Source: Methylobacterium segetis
GTDB taxonomy: Bacteria; Pseudomonadota; Alphaproteobacteria; Rhizobiales; Beijerinckiaceae
Direction: 5' to 3'
Length of the DNA stretch: 64,000 nucleotides
Assembly (NCBI RefSeq): GCF_004348265.1
Contig: NZ_SMNT01000003.1
Location: forward strand, 51,564 to 115,563
Every line of letters starts with the position of its first letter. Positions within the stretch are counted from its first letter, which is position 1. Below, in pieces: positions 1 to 8,485 of this stretch. The notes below the pieces were generated by a model. That model saw only the letters and a program-made list of their open reading frames with translations, did no database searches and had not been told where the DNA came from. A program made the position numbers and the translations under genes.

Positions 1-669
1 GAGACCGCGCTCGACGAGGAAGCGGTCGTCGGCAAAGGCCTGGATCGGCAGGAGCTCCAGCGCGGTGACGCCGAGCTTCCACAGATGCTCGATGATGGCG
101 GGGTGCGCGAGCGCGGCGTAGGTGCCGCGCTCGGCCTCGGGCACGTCCGGATGCATCTCCGTCAGCGCCTTGACGTGCGCCTCGTAGATCACCGTCTCCG
201 AGAGCGGCCGGCGCAGGGGCTGGAGGGCGAGGTCGGACACCTCGGGCGCGGTGACGACCCCCTTGGGCATGTGGAGCGCGCTGTCGCGACGGTCGATCTG
301 GTCGGGCCGCTGCAGGCCGCGGCGGTGGCCGTAGAGCGAATCGTGCCAGTGAATGCGGCCCGAAATCTCCCGCGCATATGGGTCGAGGACGAGCTTGGCC
401 GCGTTGAACCGGTGCCCGGCTGCCGGGTCCCAGGGCCCGTGGACGCGGTATCCGTAGAGCTGCCCCGGCAGCACGCCGCGCAGATACCCGTGCCAGACAT
501 CGTCCGTGCGGCAGGGCAGCCGGATCGTGCGGGTCTCGTGCCGCTCGTGCGGCTCGAACAGGCAGAGATCGACCGCGGTGGCGTGCTCGGAGAACAGCGC
601 GAAGTTGACGCCGCGGCCATCGAAATGCGCTCCGAGGGGAGCCGGCACGCCGTCGTCGAGGCCGATCAT
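1..669 (-). CDS. glgX: Glycogen debranching enzyme GlgX, N-terminal 223 residues (runs off the window)
   Basis: GlgX hydrolyses alpha-1,6 branches of limit-dextrin glycogen in the cytosol. The visible part has the N-terminal carbohydrate-binding (CBM48-like) region at about residues 10-110 (PLGAHFDGRGVNFALFSE; YGYRVHGPWDP) followed by the entry to the glycosidase barrel, VIYEAHVK at 160-167 and LELLPIQAF near 215. The catalytic residues lie beyond the window edge. The start is the ATG at 669, the first in frame with family-like sequence. The gene follows otsA by 39 bp on the same strand, so the two are probably co-transcribed and link glycogen breakdown with trehalose synthesis. Malto-oligosyl-trehalose trehalohydrolase is related but fits the motifs less well. 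Confidence 0.88.
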   Translation of the reverse strand, partial: MIGLDDGVPAPLGAHFDGRGVNFALFSEHATAVDLCLFEPHERHETRTIRLPCRTDDVWHGYLRGVLPGQLYGYRVHGPWDPAAGHRFNAAKLVLDPYAREISGRIHWHDSLYGHRRGLQRPDQIDRRDSALHMPKGVVTAPEVSDLALQPLRRPLSETVIYEAHVKALTEMHPDVPEAERGTYAALAHPAIIEHLWKLGVTALELLPIQAFADDRFLVERGL

Positions 670-708
670 CGGGGCGCGCTCAGAAGCCAGGCGGCGGCGT
701 GCGCGGGA

Positions 709-2130
709 CTATTCCGCCGCCGCAGCGGCCGTCGGCGGCTCGCGCTCGACGGTGCGGAAATTCTCGAGTTCCGAGAGGAAGTTGCGCGCCCACCAATCCA
801 CGTCCTCGCGCGTCATCCGCTCGGCCATCGGCCTCCAGCGCTCCAGCCGCTCACCCCTCGGCATGTAGAGTGCGGTGCGGATCGCCTCCGCGACCTCGAA
901 ATGGTCGTACGGGTTGACGAGGATCGCCTCTGGCAATTGGCGTGCCGCGCCCGCGAACTTCGAGAGGACGAGCACGCCCGGATCCTCTTCGCTCTGGGCG
1001 ACGACGTATTCCTTGGCGACGAGGTTCATGCCATCGCGCATCGGTGTCACGAGGCCGACCCGGGCCGCCCGGTAGAGGCCGGCGAGCACGGTGCGGGGAT
1101 AGGCCTTGGTGACGTACTGGATGGGCGTCCAGGCGGGCTCGCCCAGCGAGCCGTTGATCTCGCCCACCGTCTCGTTCACCTCCCGCGAGAGCTGCTCGTA
1201 TTCCGGCACCTCGCTGCGGGATTTCGGGGTGATCTGGATGTAGACGACGTTGCCGCGCTGGTCCGGGTTCGAGGCGAAGAAGCGGTTTACCGCCTCCATG
1301 CGCTCGGGCACACCCTTCGAGTAGTCGAGCCGGTCGACGCCGATCAGCAGCTTGCGGGTGCGCAGCCCCGCGATCGTGTCCCGCACGACCTTGTTGGAGC
1401 CGGCCCGCTCGGCCGCCTCCCTGAATCCCGCGACGTCGATGCCGATGGGGAAGGAGCGGATGCGCGTGCGGCGCCCGTCCACCATCAGGGAGCCGCCGCC
1501 GAGGGGGATCGCCCGCAGCGTGTCGCAGAGGTTGCGGTGCAGGTTCTGCACGTCCGGGTCGGTCTGCAGGCCGATCAGGTCGTAATCGGCGATGGCGCGC
1601 AGGAGGTCGCCGCTCGCGGGCAGCGAGTTGAACACGTCGGCGGCGGGCCACGGGATGTGGTGGAAGTAGCCGATCGGGTTCGCGATGCCGAGGCCGCGCA
1701 GCTCGGATGCGAGCGGCAGCAGGTGGTAATCGTGCACCCAGATGATGTCGTCGGGCTCGATCAGCTTGGCGAGCTGGCGGGCGAAGATGCGGTTGACCCG
1801 GCAATAGCCCGCGTAATCCGAGCGCGAGAAGGCGCCGAGCCCGAGCCGATAATGCATGATCGGCCACAGCGCCCGGTTGGCGAAGCCGGCGTAGTATTCC
1901 CGGTGATCCTGCGGTGAGAGGTCGACGACGGCGTACTGGACGCGGCCCCGGTCGATCAGCGTCGGCTCCTCGGAGGGATCGTCGGCGATGTTGCCGCTCC
2001 AGCCGAACCAGAGACCTTCGTAGGCGGTGAACGCTTCCTTCACGGCGACGGCGAGGCCGCCGGCTGCGACCGCCTTGCCGCCCTCTTCGGGGACTGCAAC
2101 GCGGTTGGATACGATGACAAGGCGTGCCAC
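709..2130 (-). CDS. otsA: Trehalose-6-phosphate synthase OtsA
   Basis: Makes trehalose 6-phosphate from UDP-glucose and glucose 6-phosphate in the cytosol, the first step of trehalose synthesis, used against osmotic, heat and drying stress. The 473-residue product fits the family length. Visible motifs are [11 protein letters not shown] at the N-terminus, the GGLAVAV loop near residue 24, [10 protein letters not shown] at 131-140, the [15 protein letters not shown] segment, and [15 protein letters not shown] with VLSKFAGAA in the nucleotide-binding lobe. The GTG at 2130 is preferred because GGAG lies 8 bases upstream and it puts the start at the conserved core; an upstream ATG at 2184 would add 18 residues. 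No otsB phosphatase is seen in the window. The frame downstream continues into glgX. Confidence 0.95.
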   Translation of the reverse strand: MARLVIVSNRVAVPEEGGKAVAAGGLAVAVKEAFTAYEGLWFGWSGNIADDPSEEPTLIDRGRVQYAVVDLSPQDHREYYAGFANRALWPIMHYRLGLGAFSRSDYAGYCRVNRIFARQLAKLIEPDDIIWVHDYHLLPLASELRGLGIANPIGYFHHIPWPAADVFNSLPASGDLLRAIADYDLIGLQTDPDVQNLHRNLCDTLRAIPLGGGSLMVDGRRTRIRSFPIGIDVAGFREAAERAGSNKVVRDTIAGLRTRKLLIGVDRLDYSKGVPERMEAVNRFFASNPDQRGNVVYIQITPKSRSEVPEYEQLSREVNETVGEINGSLGEPAWTPIQYVTKAYPRTVLAGLYRAARVGLVTPMRDGMNLVAKEYVVAQSEEDPGVLVLSKFAGAARQLPEAILVNPYDHFEVAEAIRTALYMPRGERLERWRPMAERMTREDVDWWARNFLSELENFRTVEREPPTAAAAAE

Positions 2131-2551
2131 GAAGCCGGCTCCGGTCCTCAGAACGCGGGCGCGAGGGTGCCCGCGCCCGGCCATAACGTGTCCTCGGGTG
2201 AACGCGCGGAAGCCAAGCGCGATCCGTTGGCACTAGCCAAGCGCGATCGTCCCCTTCGGGTCAAGATGCAGTTTTCGCAGGTGCACGAAGAAAGTCGCGG
2301 GTCGTCCCGCATCGCCGTCCGCGGATCGCGGCCTCTCTCATGTCCCGTCAAGCCCCGGAATCCAGCCGTGCCGCCAAGCTCGACAATCCTGCCCCGCCCT
2401 GCCTGAACGAAGGCTGAGCCGCCATGGCGCAACGGCACGGAGGCCGGCACCGCGGCTGCGACGGCGGCAGGGGGTGCGGCGGAACCGGGGGCGACCGGGG
2501 CGGTTACTCAGCCGACACGCCCCTCCGCCCTGCAGTGCTAGGAGTAAGCCC
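2131..2551. other. Intergenic region between otsA and the stress-membrane cluster
   Basis: About 420 bases with no convincing gene. It holds the start regions of two divergent units. A 12-bp direct repeat (CCAAGCGCGATC) occurs twice near 2213 and 2238. A GGAAC-N16-GGTT promoter candidate for the right-hand cluster lies at 2481-2505. Open frames on both strands here have Arg/Gly-rich low-complexity translations and look like composition artefacts. Confidence 0.6.
2481..2505 (+). promoter_or_regulatory. EcfG-type general stress promoter candidate
   Basis: GGAAC at 2481-2485, a 16-base spacer, then GGTT at 2502-2505, 46 bases before the ATG at 2552. The alphaproteobacterial EcfG consensus is GGAAC-N16/17-CGTT, so the -35 is perfect and the -10 differs at one position. 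A ribosome site AGGAG follows at 2540. The same arrangement with the same spacing precedes the gene at 8581. Confidence 0.6.
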
Positions 2552-3043
2552 ATGGCCGCCAACGCGTCTCCCAATCCATCCGACGGGCCGGCGGGCACGG
2601 GCGATCCGGCCGATTGGCGCACCCTGAAGGACGATGTCGAGGACATCCGCGACACCGCGGTCGAGCGCGGCCGCGGCCTCATGGACGCCGCCCGCGCCCA
2701 GGCGCAGGAGTACGTCGAGCGCCGCAAGTCCGATGCCGCGCAATCCGTCAACGATCTTGCCCGGACGATCCGGGATTCGAGCAAGACCTTCGACGACCGA
2801 CCGAACATCAAGGCGTTCTTCGATAGCGCGGCGGAGGGACTGGAGCAGCTCGGCGGCTCGATCGATGCCCGCAGCTTCTCGGATTTCTACGAGGATGCCG
2901 AGGCCTTCGCGCGCCGCGCGCCGGTCGCCGTCGCTGTGGGCACTTTCGTGGCTGGCTTCATCGCGGCCCGGTTCATCAAGTCGTCGAGCCTGCCGGTGGA
3001 AAATCGCTTCGGCCGCGATCGGTACGACGGTCGCACCTCCTGA
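2552..3043 (+). CDS. Small helical protein with C-terminal membrane anchor (stress cluster gene 1)
   Basis: No enzyme family is recognised. The 163-residue product is charged and predicted helical over residues 20-120, with many Ala/Arg/Asp, then has a single hydrophobic span at about 123-142 (APVAVAVGTFVAGFIAARF) and a short polar tail. This layout resembles the ElaB/YgaM/DUF883-like class of tail-anchored inner-membrane stress proteins, but I cannot assign it firmly. The ATG at 2552 has AGGAG 7 bases upstream. It is the first gene of a tight same-strand cluster (gaps of 11, -4 and 62 bp) whose members all carry one or two hydrophobic spans, and it lies just behind an EcfG-like promoter, so a role in envelope stress is inferred. 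Confidence 0.8.
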   Translation: MAANASPNPSDGPAGTGDPADWRTLKDDVEDIRDTAVERGRGLMDAARAQAQEYVERRKSDAAQSVNDLARTIRDSSKTFDDRPNIKAFFDSAAEGLEQLGGSIDARSFSDFYEDAEAFARRAPVAVAVGTFVAGFIAARFIKSSSLPVENRFGRDRYDGRTS

Positions 3044-3054
3044 GGGATCGCGAG

Positions 3055-3465
3055 ATGTCGAATGGATCCCATCCGAACGGCGCGCCGACGAGCATCCAGA
3101 GCCTCGTCGGCGATGCCCTGCGCGAGACGAACGAGCTCGCGCGCAAGGAGATCGCCCTGTTCCGCGCCGAGATGGCGAGCAACGTGCGCTCCCTCTTCAT
3201 TGGCCTGGCCTGCCTCGTGGGTGCAGCGGTCTTCGCGGTCGTGGCGCTGCTCGTGCTGATCGACGCGTTCGTCAAATGGCTCGCGACGATCGTCGGCTCG
3301 GAATGGCTCTCGGCGCTGATCGTCGGCGGCGTCCTCCTCATCGTCGCGGTGGGTCTGGCGCTCTGGGGCCGGAGCGCGATGTCGCTCTCCACCCTCGCGC
3401 CGACCCGCACCACGCGCCAAGTCCGCCAGGATGCCCGCGCCCTGTCTGAGAGGGTTTCCGGATGA
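3055..3465 (+). CDS. Phage holin family (Actinobacteriophage holin III-like) membrane protein
   Basis: A 136-residue protein with an amphipathic N-terminal helix (SLVGDALRETNELARKEIAL, about 16-36), two transmembrane segments at about 47-73 and 85-105, and a basic tail. This is the pattern of the chromosomal proteins grouped in the holin III superfamily (DUF1469); despite the name these are widespread cellular proteins, usually next to DUF883 and DUF3618 genes as here, and are not evidence of a prophage. The start ATG follows the upstream stop by 9 bases. Its last bases overlap the next start (ATGA), so translation is probably coupled. Function is unknown; a membrane-organising role under stress is inferred from context only. 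Confidence 0.85.
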   Translation: MSNGSHPNGAPTSIQSLVGDALRETNELARKEIALFRAEMASNVRSLFIGLACLVGAAVFAVVALLVLIDAFVKWLATIVGSEWLSALIVGGVLLIVAVGLALWGRSAMSLSTLAPTRTTRQVRQDARALSERVSG

Positions 3466-3851
3466 GTTCGATGAACGAGCTGGAGCGCGAGATCGAGGAG
3501 AGCCGCGCGCGCCTCGACAGCACGATCGACCGCATCCAGAACCGCCTGTCCCCGGCAAGCCTCGTCGACGAGATGCTGGGCAGTGCCCGCCGGACGCCGC
3601 TCAACGGCGCCTACGACGGCGCCCTCGAGGCTGTGCGCCGCAATCCCGTGCCGGTGATGCTGATCGCGGCCGGTCTCGGATGGCTCCTCTACCGCATGCA
3701 GGACGATGCGGCGCGGGCCGGGCGCCTGCGCCGGGCGCGCCGCTCGGCCGACCGCGTTCCCGTTCTGAATACCGGCGCGGCACGCGTCTACGACCCCGAC
3801 CTGCCACCCGGCCGGCCGGCCCGCGAACTCGCCGAGGAAACACAGATCTGA
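3462..3851 (+). CDS. DUF3618 family single-span protein
   Basis: A 129-residue protein whose N-terminus MSSMNELEREIEESRARLDS followed by TIDRIQNRLSP is the signature of DUF3618 proteins: a short helix with Leu/Ile heptads. A membrane span lies at about 62-78 (PVPVMLIAAGLGWLLY), and the C-terminal third is Arg-rich and probably disordered. It overlaps the stop codon of the holin-like gene by four bases, and the pair is often found together in Hyphomicrobiales. Function is unknown. The helix could pair with those of its neighbours, but nothing in the sequence shows a catalytic site. Confidence 0.88.
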   Translation: MSSMNELEREIEESRARLDSTIDRIQNRLSPASLVDEMLGSARRTPLNGAYDGALEAVRRNPVPVMLIAAGLGWLLYRMQDDAARAGRLRRARRSADRVPVLNTGAARVYDPDLPPGRPARELAEETQI

Positions 3852-3913
3852 CGGCGCCTTCGCGCGTCTTGAGCGCGACGCGGCACCGGACACGAGACGA
3901 GAGGAGTATCGCC

Positions 3914-4810
3914 ATGAGTGAATCGGGCAATCCCCAGAAGGACGGCCGCAGCCTGCCCGACGACATCGCCGCGGCGGCGGGCATGCCGAGCGGCCCCGGC
4001 GCCGCGCGGAGCCAGCACGCCGGCGGAGGCGCCGGCGGGACCACGGGCGGCAACCTCGACCCGCACGCGCAGGCCCAGGATTTCAGCCTGCGCCCCGACT
4101 CGACCGGCGCCCACGATCCGCTCGGGGCCGCGCGCACCGATCCCCATGCCAAGCCGCAGGACTTTTCCTTCCGCCCCGATGCCGGGGGGAGCCGCGATCC
4201 GGGCGGCCATGCAGGCCTGACCGGTCAGGAGACGCGCTCCGCCGCGGGCGACGCGGCGGGCCGCGCGCGAGGCGCCGCGTCCCAGGCCGCCGGTCAAGCC
4301 TCCGACCTCGCGGGACAGGCGCGCGACCGCGCATCGGACTTCGCGAGCGGGGCCGGCGACCGGCTGCGCGGCGCGGCGGACGACGTCCGCGAGCGTGCCT
4401 CCGAAGCCTACGACGACGCCCGGACCTGGATCTCCGACATGCAGAGGGACCAGCGCCGCCGCGTCGAGGATCTCGCGGCCCGCGGCCAGGACCGGCTGCG
4501 CCAGCACCGCTCCAGCGCGGAGCTCTTCGTGCAGGAGAACCCGCTCCTCGTCGGCGTGGTCGGCTTGGCGGCAGGTCTGCTCCTCGGAGCCCTGCTGCCG
4601 CGTACCCGGAGCGAAGACCGCAATCTCGGACCTTACGCTGACGAGTTGCGTGGGCAGGGCCTGCGCTACGCCCGCGATTTCGCCGACCGAGGCCGCGAAT
4701 TCGTCGAGAACGCCCTCGATCCGGACAATCTCAACGCGACTGCCCAGCGTGCCGGAGCCCAGCCGGGTTCGGATTACCAGGGCGAGGAGCGGGCGGCGCA
4801 CCGGCTCTGA
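3914..4810 (+). CDS. LEA-like/DUF883-like repeat protein with membrane anchor (stress cluster gene 4)
   Basis: A 298-residue protein with three parts. Residues 1-110 are Gly/Pro/Asp-rich and disordered, with two near-identical copies of a 14-residue motif, DPHAQAQDFSLRPD at 49-62 and DPHAKPQDFSFRPD at 76-89. Residues 108-205 are Ala/Arg/Asp-rich and strongly helical, like late-embryogenesis-abundant or apolipoprotein repeats (GQASDLAGQARDRASDFASG). A hydrophobic span lies at about 209-228 (NPLLVGVVGLAAGLLLGAL), followed by a second amphipathic region. GAGGAG lies 8 bases before the ATG. No enzyme motif is seen. The composition and neighbours suggest a membrane-protecting or membrane-shaping stress protein, which is an inference. 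Confidence 0.8.
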   Translation: MSESGNPQKDGRSLPDDIAAAAGMPSGPGAARSQHAGGGAGGTTGGNLDPHAQAQDFSLRPDSTGAHDPLGAARTDPHAKPQDFSFRPDAGGSRDPGGHAGLTGQETRSAAGDAAGRARGAASQAAGQASDLAGQARDRASDFASGAGDRLRGAADDVRERASEAYDDARTWISDMQRDQRRRVEDLAARGQDRLRQHRSSAELFVQENPLLVGVVGLAAGLLLGALLPRTRSEDRNLGPYADELRGQGLRYARDFADRGREFVENALDPDNLNATAQRAGAQPGSDYQGEERAAHRL

Positions 4811-4821
4811 GACCACATGCC

Positions 4822-4887
4822 GGGGCAGGTTTCTGTCCCCGCAACACTGTGAGCGACGCGGATCGTGCTAGGATCCGCGTCGCTCAC
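4822..4887 (+). terminator. Two consecutive hairpins after the stress cluster
   Basis: The first, near 4822-4842, pairs CGGGG-CAG with CTGTCCCCG with one bulged base. The second is a perfect 16-bp stem, GTGAGCGACGCGGATC at 4849-4864 with its complement at 4872-4887 and a 7-base loop. Neither has a T-run, so they may act as a factor-assisted terminator, an RNA-stabilising element or a protein site rather than a classical intrinsic terminator. A possible GTG start for pxpB falls inside the loop of the second. Confidence 0.45.
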
Positions 4888-4903
4888 GCCGTCCAATGCC
4901 TCG

Positions 4904-5641
4904 ATGCCCTTGACCGAACCCAGCTTCCGCGTCCTCGCCTGCGGCGACACGGCGCTCACGGTCGAGTTCGGAGAGGCGATCGACCCCGCCCTGAATGCGG
5001 CCGTGCTTGCGCTGGAGGCCCGGATCCTCGCGGCCCGCCCCGCCGGCCTCGTCGAGACGGTGCCGACCTACCGATCGCTCACGCTCCACATCGATCCCCT
5101 CGAGACCGATCCGGCCGCCGTCGAGGAGGCGGTGCGGGAACTCGCGCGCGGTGCCCTCCCCGTCCCGGCGCGGCGGCGACTCTGGCACGTGCCGGTCGTC
5201 TACGGCGGCGAGCACGGGATCGACCTCGACAGGGTCGCCGAGCATCACGGCATGCCGGCCCGGGAGGTCGTGGAGCGACATGCCGCCCCTGAATATCGGG
5301 TCGTGATGCTCGGGTTCCTGCCGGGCTATGCCTATCTCGCGGGCCTCGATCCTAGGCTCGCCCTGTCCCGCCGCCCGAACCCGCGGCCCGTGACGCCTGC
5401 CGGCACGATCTCGATCGGCGGCGCACAGGCACTCGTCGCCAGCATCGCGGCGCCGAGCGGCTGGCATCTCCTCGGGCGCACCCCGGTACGCAGCTTCGCG
5501 CCGGGACGGGAGCCCGTCTTCCTGTTCGAGCCCGGCGACGCGATCCGCTTCATGCCGACCGATCCCGCCCGGTGGGACGCCCTCGACCGGGCCGCCGCCG
5601 CGGGCGAGTGGGTGGCGGAACGCGTGGAGCGTGATGCGTGA
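4904..5641 (+). CDS. pxpB: 5-oxoprolinase subunit PxpB (KipI-like)
   Basis: One of three subunits of the ATP-dependent bacterial 5-oxoprolinase, which opens pyroglutamate to glutamate in the cytosol. The 245-residue product has the family's cyclophilin-like fold motifs: FRVLACGDTALTVEFGE near the N-terminus, MLGFLPGYAYLAGLDP in the middle, TPAGTISIGGAQ, and PSGWHLLGRTP in the last third. The ATG at 4904 matches the family start; an in-frame GTG at 4865 lies within a hairpin loop and is less likely. It overlaps pxpC by four bases (GTGA). KipI, a kinase inhibitor of sporeformers, is a related name but does not fit this context. Confidence 0.93.
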   Translation: MPLTEPSFRVLACGDTALTVEFGEAIDPALNAAVLALEARILAARPAGLVETVPTYRSLTLHIDPLETDPAAVEEAVRELARGALPVPARRRLWHVPVVYGGEHGIDLDRVAEHHGMPAREVVERHAAPEYRVVMLGFLPGYAYLAGLDPRLALSRRPNPRPVTPAGTISIGGAQALVASIAAPSGWHLLGRTPVRSFAPGREPVFLFEPGDAIRFMPTDPARWDALDRAAAAGEWVAERVERDA

Positions 5642-6654
5642 GCCGCGCCCATCTCCTCGTGCTCGAATGCGGGCCGGCGACCGGCCTGCAGGATGGTGGG
5701 CGGCCGGGCTACCAGCGCCAGGGCCTCTCGGGCTCCGGCCCGATGGACCGCCTCGCCCTCGCTGCGGCCAATGCCCTCGTCGGGAACGCGCCGGGCGTGG
5801 CGGCCCTCGAACTCGCCCTCACCGGCGCTCGCCTGCGCGCTGCCGGCGGCAGCGTGCGCCTCGCGCTCGCCGGCGCACCCTTCGGGCTCTCGATCGACGG
5901 CGAGGCCGTGGGCGATCACCGCTCGTTCCAGGTGCCGGACGGCGCGACGCTGGTGCTCCGGCCGCCGCGTCAGGGTCTGTTCGCCTATCTCGCGGTGGCC
6001 GGCGGCATCCACGTGCCCGAGAGCCTCGGAAGCCGCGCCCTTCATCTCCGGGCGGCACTCGGAGGCCTCGAGGGCCGGAATCTGCGGGCGGGCGACCGCC
6101 TGCCCGTCGCGACCTGCACCGACGCCGCGCCGGACCGGGCGCTCGTTCCCCTACCCCTCGACGCCGACGAGCCCGTCCGCGTCGTCCTCGGTCCTCAGGC
6201 CGACCATTTCCCGGACGAGGCCGTCGCGGACTTCCTGGCCACCCCCTACACCGTGTCGAACCGGGCCGACCGGATGGGTTACCAACTCGACGGGCAGACG
6301 ATCCGCCACGGGGGGCGCGGCTTCAACATCGTCTCCGACGCGACCGTCCCGGGCTCGGTCCAAGTGCCCGGCAGCGGCCTGCCGATCATCCTGATGGCCG
6401 ACCGCCAGACCACGGGCGGCTACCCGAAGATCGCCACCGTGATCTCGGCGGATCTCCGTCGCGTCGCCCAGCGCCGACCCGGCGAGCCTCTGCGTTTCGC
6501 GCCGGTCTCGGTGGATCGTGCGGTTGCCCTCGCCCGCGAGGCGGCGGCGCTGCAGGCCGGTTTGGCGGGGCGACTCGGTCCGGTCACCTCCCGCGAGGAG
6601 CGGCTGATGGAGGCGAACCTCGCCGGCGATGCCGTCGATGCCCTCGCGCCCTGA
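5638..6654 (+). CDS. pxpC: 5-oxoprolinase subunit PxpC (biotin-dependent carboxyltransferase-like)
   Basis: Second subunit of the 5-oxoprolinase complex, of the AHS2/KipA fold. The 338-residue product shows the family N-terminus (LLVLECGPATGLQDGGRPGY), GSGPMDRLALAAANALVGN, FAYLAVAGGIHVPESLGSR, the SNRADRMGYQLDG segment and PGSVQVPGSGLPIILMADRQ. It starts with GTG at 5638, overlapping the pxpB stop, so the two are translationally coupled. The third subunit gene, pxpA, is not adjacent but lies about 10 kb away on the opposite strand behind pncB. Older annotations call this family urea carboxylase-like or allophanate hydrolase subunit 2; no urease genes are near. Confidence 0.93.
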   Translation: MSRAHLLVLECGPATGLQDGGRPGYQRQGLSGSGPMDRLALAAANALVGNAPGVAALELALTGARLRAAGGSVRLALAGAPFGLSIDGEAVGDHRSFQVPDGATLVLRPPRQGLFAYLAVAGGIHVPESLGSRALHLRAALGGLEGRNLRAGDRLPVATCTDAAPDRALVPLPLDADEPVRVVLGPQADHFPDEAVADFLATPYTVSNRADRMGYQLDGQTIRHGGRGFNIVSDATVPGSVQVPGSGLPIILMADRQTTGGYPKIATVISADLRRVAQRRPGEPLRFAPVSVDRAVALAREAAALQAGLAGRLGPVTSREERLMEANLAGDAVDALAP

Positions 6655-6707
6655 CACCGCGACCGGCCAAGCTTGCGTCGAATCCGCACCGTCCGCGTTG
6701 TCGCCCC

Positions 6708-7805
6708 ATGAGCGACGCCCCGACCGACGAGACCACCGGCACGCCCCGCCTCGGCTTCTGCTGCAAATTCATCCCGGACGAGCCGCCGGGCACCCACAAG
6801 ACGGTCAAGGCGGCCAAGGAGGCGGCGCTCGCCATGAACGTCACCAGCGTGACGATGGCCTATCTCCAGCGCCAACCGCCCGCGGCGGCGCAGGCGAAGC
6901 TTGGCGACATCGTCGGGCACAACCTCACCGCACTCGCGCGGCAGGTGGAGTGGGTCGGCGCGCGGCCTCCGCTGGAGCGGCTCCTGCGGATGGCGAGCTC
7001 GATCCTGCCCGGCTACACGCACCCCGTCGTCAAGCCCTTCTATGCCGAGCCGGACCTGCGTGCGGCCGTCGAGACCGGCCTTGCCGAGATCGGCGAGCGG
7101 GCACGGATCCTCGGCGTGCGCCTCAGCCTGCATCCCGGGCCCTTCTGCATCCTCGCCTCGCGCAACGAGGCAGCCCTGCGCAACGGCATCGAGGAGCTCG
7201 ATTACCACGCCGAAATCATGGACATGATGGGCTACGGCACCGGCTGGCACCCGCACGGCGCCCACATCAACATCCATGTCGGCGCCCGCGACCCCGGCAC
7301 CGAGGGCTGGCGGGCGAACCTGCCGAAGGTCAGCCGTGTCGCGCGCGACCTCGTCACGGTGGAGAACGACGAATCCTCCTTCGGGCTCGATGCGGTCCTG
7401 ACCCTGAGCGACCTCGTACCCGTCGTCCTCGACATCCATCACCACTGGGTCGAGAGCGGGGGAGAGTACATCGAGCCAGACGATCTCCGCATCGCGCGGG
7501 TCCGCGATTCCTGGCGAGGCGTGCGTCCCGTCTCTCACATCAGCGTCTCGCGCGAGACGCTCCTGCCCGACCACGATCCCGACCGGCTGCCCGACTTCGC
7601 GGCCCTGCGCGCGTCCGGGCATTCCTGGCGGGATCTCGCCGCCCATTCCGACCTGATGTGGAACCGGGCCCTCAACGCCCTCGTCGGCCGCCACCTCGCC
7701 TGGACGGATTTCGAGATCGAGGCGAAATCCAAGAACCTCGCCTCGGTCGGCATCGCGGCGCAGATCTCCGGCTCGCTCGCTCCCCTCGCCGTCGCGGCGG
7801 CGTGA
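6708..7805 (+). CDS. uvsE: UV damage endonuclease UvsE (UvdE) family
   Basis: Predicted TIM-barrel endonuclease that nicks DNA 5' of UV photoproducts and other lesions, independent of UvrABC. In the 365-residue product I see LGFCCKFIP at the N-terminus, SLHPGPF at 140-146 (family SMHPGQF), HINIHVG near 186-192, a VENDE metal-site motif at 208-212 and LDIHHHWV at 231-238, in family order with metal-binding His/Glu residues present. The last 50 residues, including DFEIEAKSKNLA, are less conserved. It begins 54 bases after pxpC on the same strand and may be read from the same transcript. Other TIM-barrel endonucleases such as Nfo are excluded by the HPGPF and HHH motifs. Confidence 0.85.
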   Translation: MSDAPTDETTGTPRLGFCCKFIPDEPPGTHKTVKAAKEAALAMNVTSVTMAYLQRQPPAAAQAKLGDIVGHNLTALARQVEWVGARPPLERLLRMASSILPGYTHPVVKPFYAEPDLRAAVETGLAEIGERARILGVRLSLHPGPFCILASRNEAALRNGIEELDYHAEIMDMMGYGTGWHPHGAHINIHVGARDPGTEGWRANLPKVSRVARDLVTVENDESSFGLDAVLTLSDLVPVVLDIHHHWVESGGEYIEPDDLRIARVRDSWRGVRPVSHISVSRETLLPDHDPDRLPDFAALRASGHSWRDLAAHSDLMWNRALNALVGRHLAWTDFEIEAKSKNLASVGIAAQISGSLAPLAVAAA

Positions 7806-7851
7806 GGAGGCGGGTCGACGGCGCTGCCGCGAGCCGTTATCGCGAGTCGCC

Positions 7852-8403
7852 ATGAAGACAGCCGATTGCGACATCCTCGTCATCCCGGGGCTCGCCGGCT
7901 CCGAGGAGGAGCACTGGCAGGCCCGCTGGGCGAGCCGCCTGCCCACTGCCCGCATCGTCGAACAGGCGGATTGGGATCGGCCGGAGCCCGAGGCTTGGTG
8001 CGGCCGGATCCGGGAGGCGGTCGAGGCGTCGACCCGACCCGTCGTCCTGATCGCCCACAGCCTCGGCGTCATCGCGAGCGTCGCCGTCGCACCCGCCCTG
8101 CCCCCGGGCGTCGTGCGCGGCGCCCTCTTCGTCGCGCCGCCCGACATCGAGCGCACGCCGAACCTGCCCGAGAGCGTGCGCGCCTTCGCGCCGATCCCGC
8201 GCGAGCCCCTGCCCGTCCCCGCCCTCGTCGTGGCGAGCCGGACCGATCCGTACTGCACCTACGAGCGCGCCGAGGATCTCGCTTATGCCTGGGGCGCGGT
8301 GATCGTCGATGCGGGCGAATCGGGCCACATCAACGTGGCGAGCGGGCACGGGCCTTGGCCGGAGGGTCTGATGCGCCTCGCGGGTTTTCTGAAGAACCTC
8401 TGA
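7852..8403 (+). CDS. RBBP9/YdeN-type alpha/beta hydrolase
   Basis: A 183-residue serine hydrolase of the small RBBP9/YdeN family. The N-terminus VIPGLAGSEEEHWQARW is the family signature, with the oxyanion region. The catalytic triad is visible as Ser70 in AHSLG, Asp132 in SRTDPY and His159 in SGHIN. No signal peptide, so cytosolic. Substrate unknown; the family is mostly uncharacterised in bacteria. It follows uvsE by 46 bases on the same strand, with no obvious functional link. The length fits the family and the ATG start gives the usual N-terminus. Confidence 0.9.
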   Translation: MKTADCDILVIPGLAGSEEEHWQARWASRLPTARIVEQADWDRPEPEAWCGRIREAVEASTRPVVLIAHSLGVIASVAVAPALPPGVVRGALFVAPPDIERTPNLPESVRAFAPIPREPLPVPALVVASRTDPYCTYERAEDLAYAWGAVIVDAGESGHINVASGHGPWPEGLMRLAGFLKNL

Positions 8404-8485
8404 TCAGTCGTTCAATCCCCTGTTCGCTTTGCCGTGTCGGCAGGCGGCCGCGCGCTGCGCGAGAATGTCGGCCTGGGACAATTCG

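Noticed and set aside
2148..2450. A small minus-strand protein above otsA
   Set aside because: Translation is Arg/Ser/Gly-rich, without a ribosome site or recognisable pattern, and overlaps the promoter region.
3055..3465. Prophage because of a holin-type protein
   Set aside because: No lysin, capsid, tail or integrase gene is nearby; this holin III/DUF1469 class is a normal cellular protein.
5638..6654. Urea carboxylase or allophanate hydrolase subunit
   Set aside because: Older name for the same fold; order pxpB-pxpC and a PxpA in the window favour 5-oxoprolinase, and no urea genes are present.
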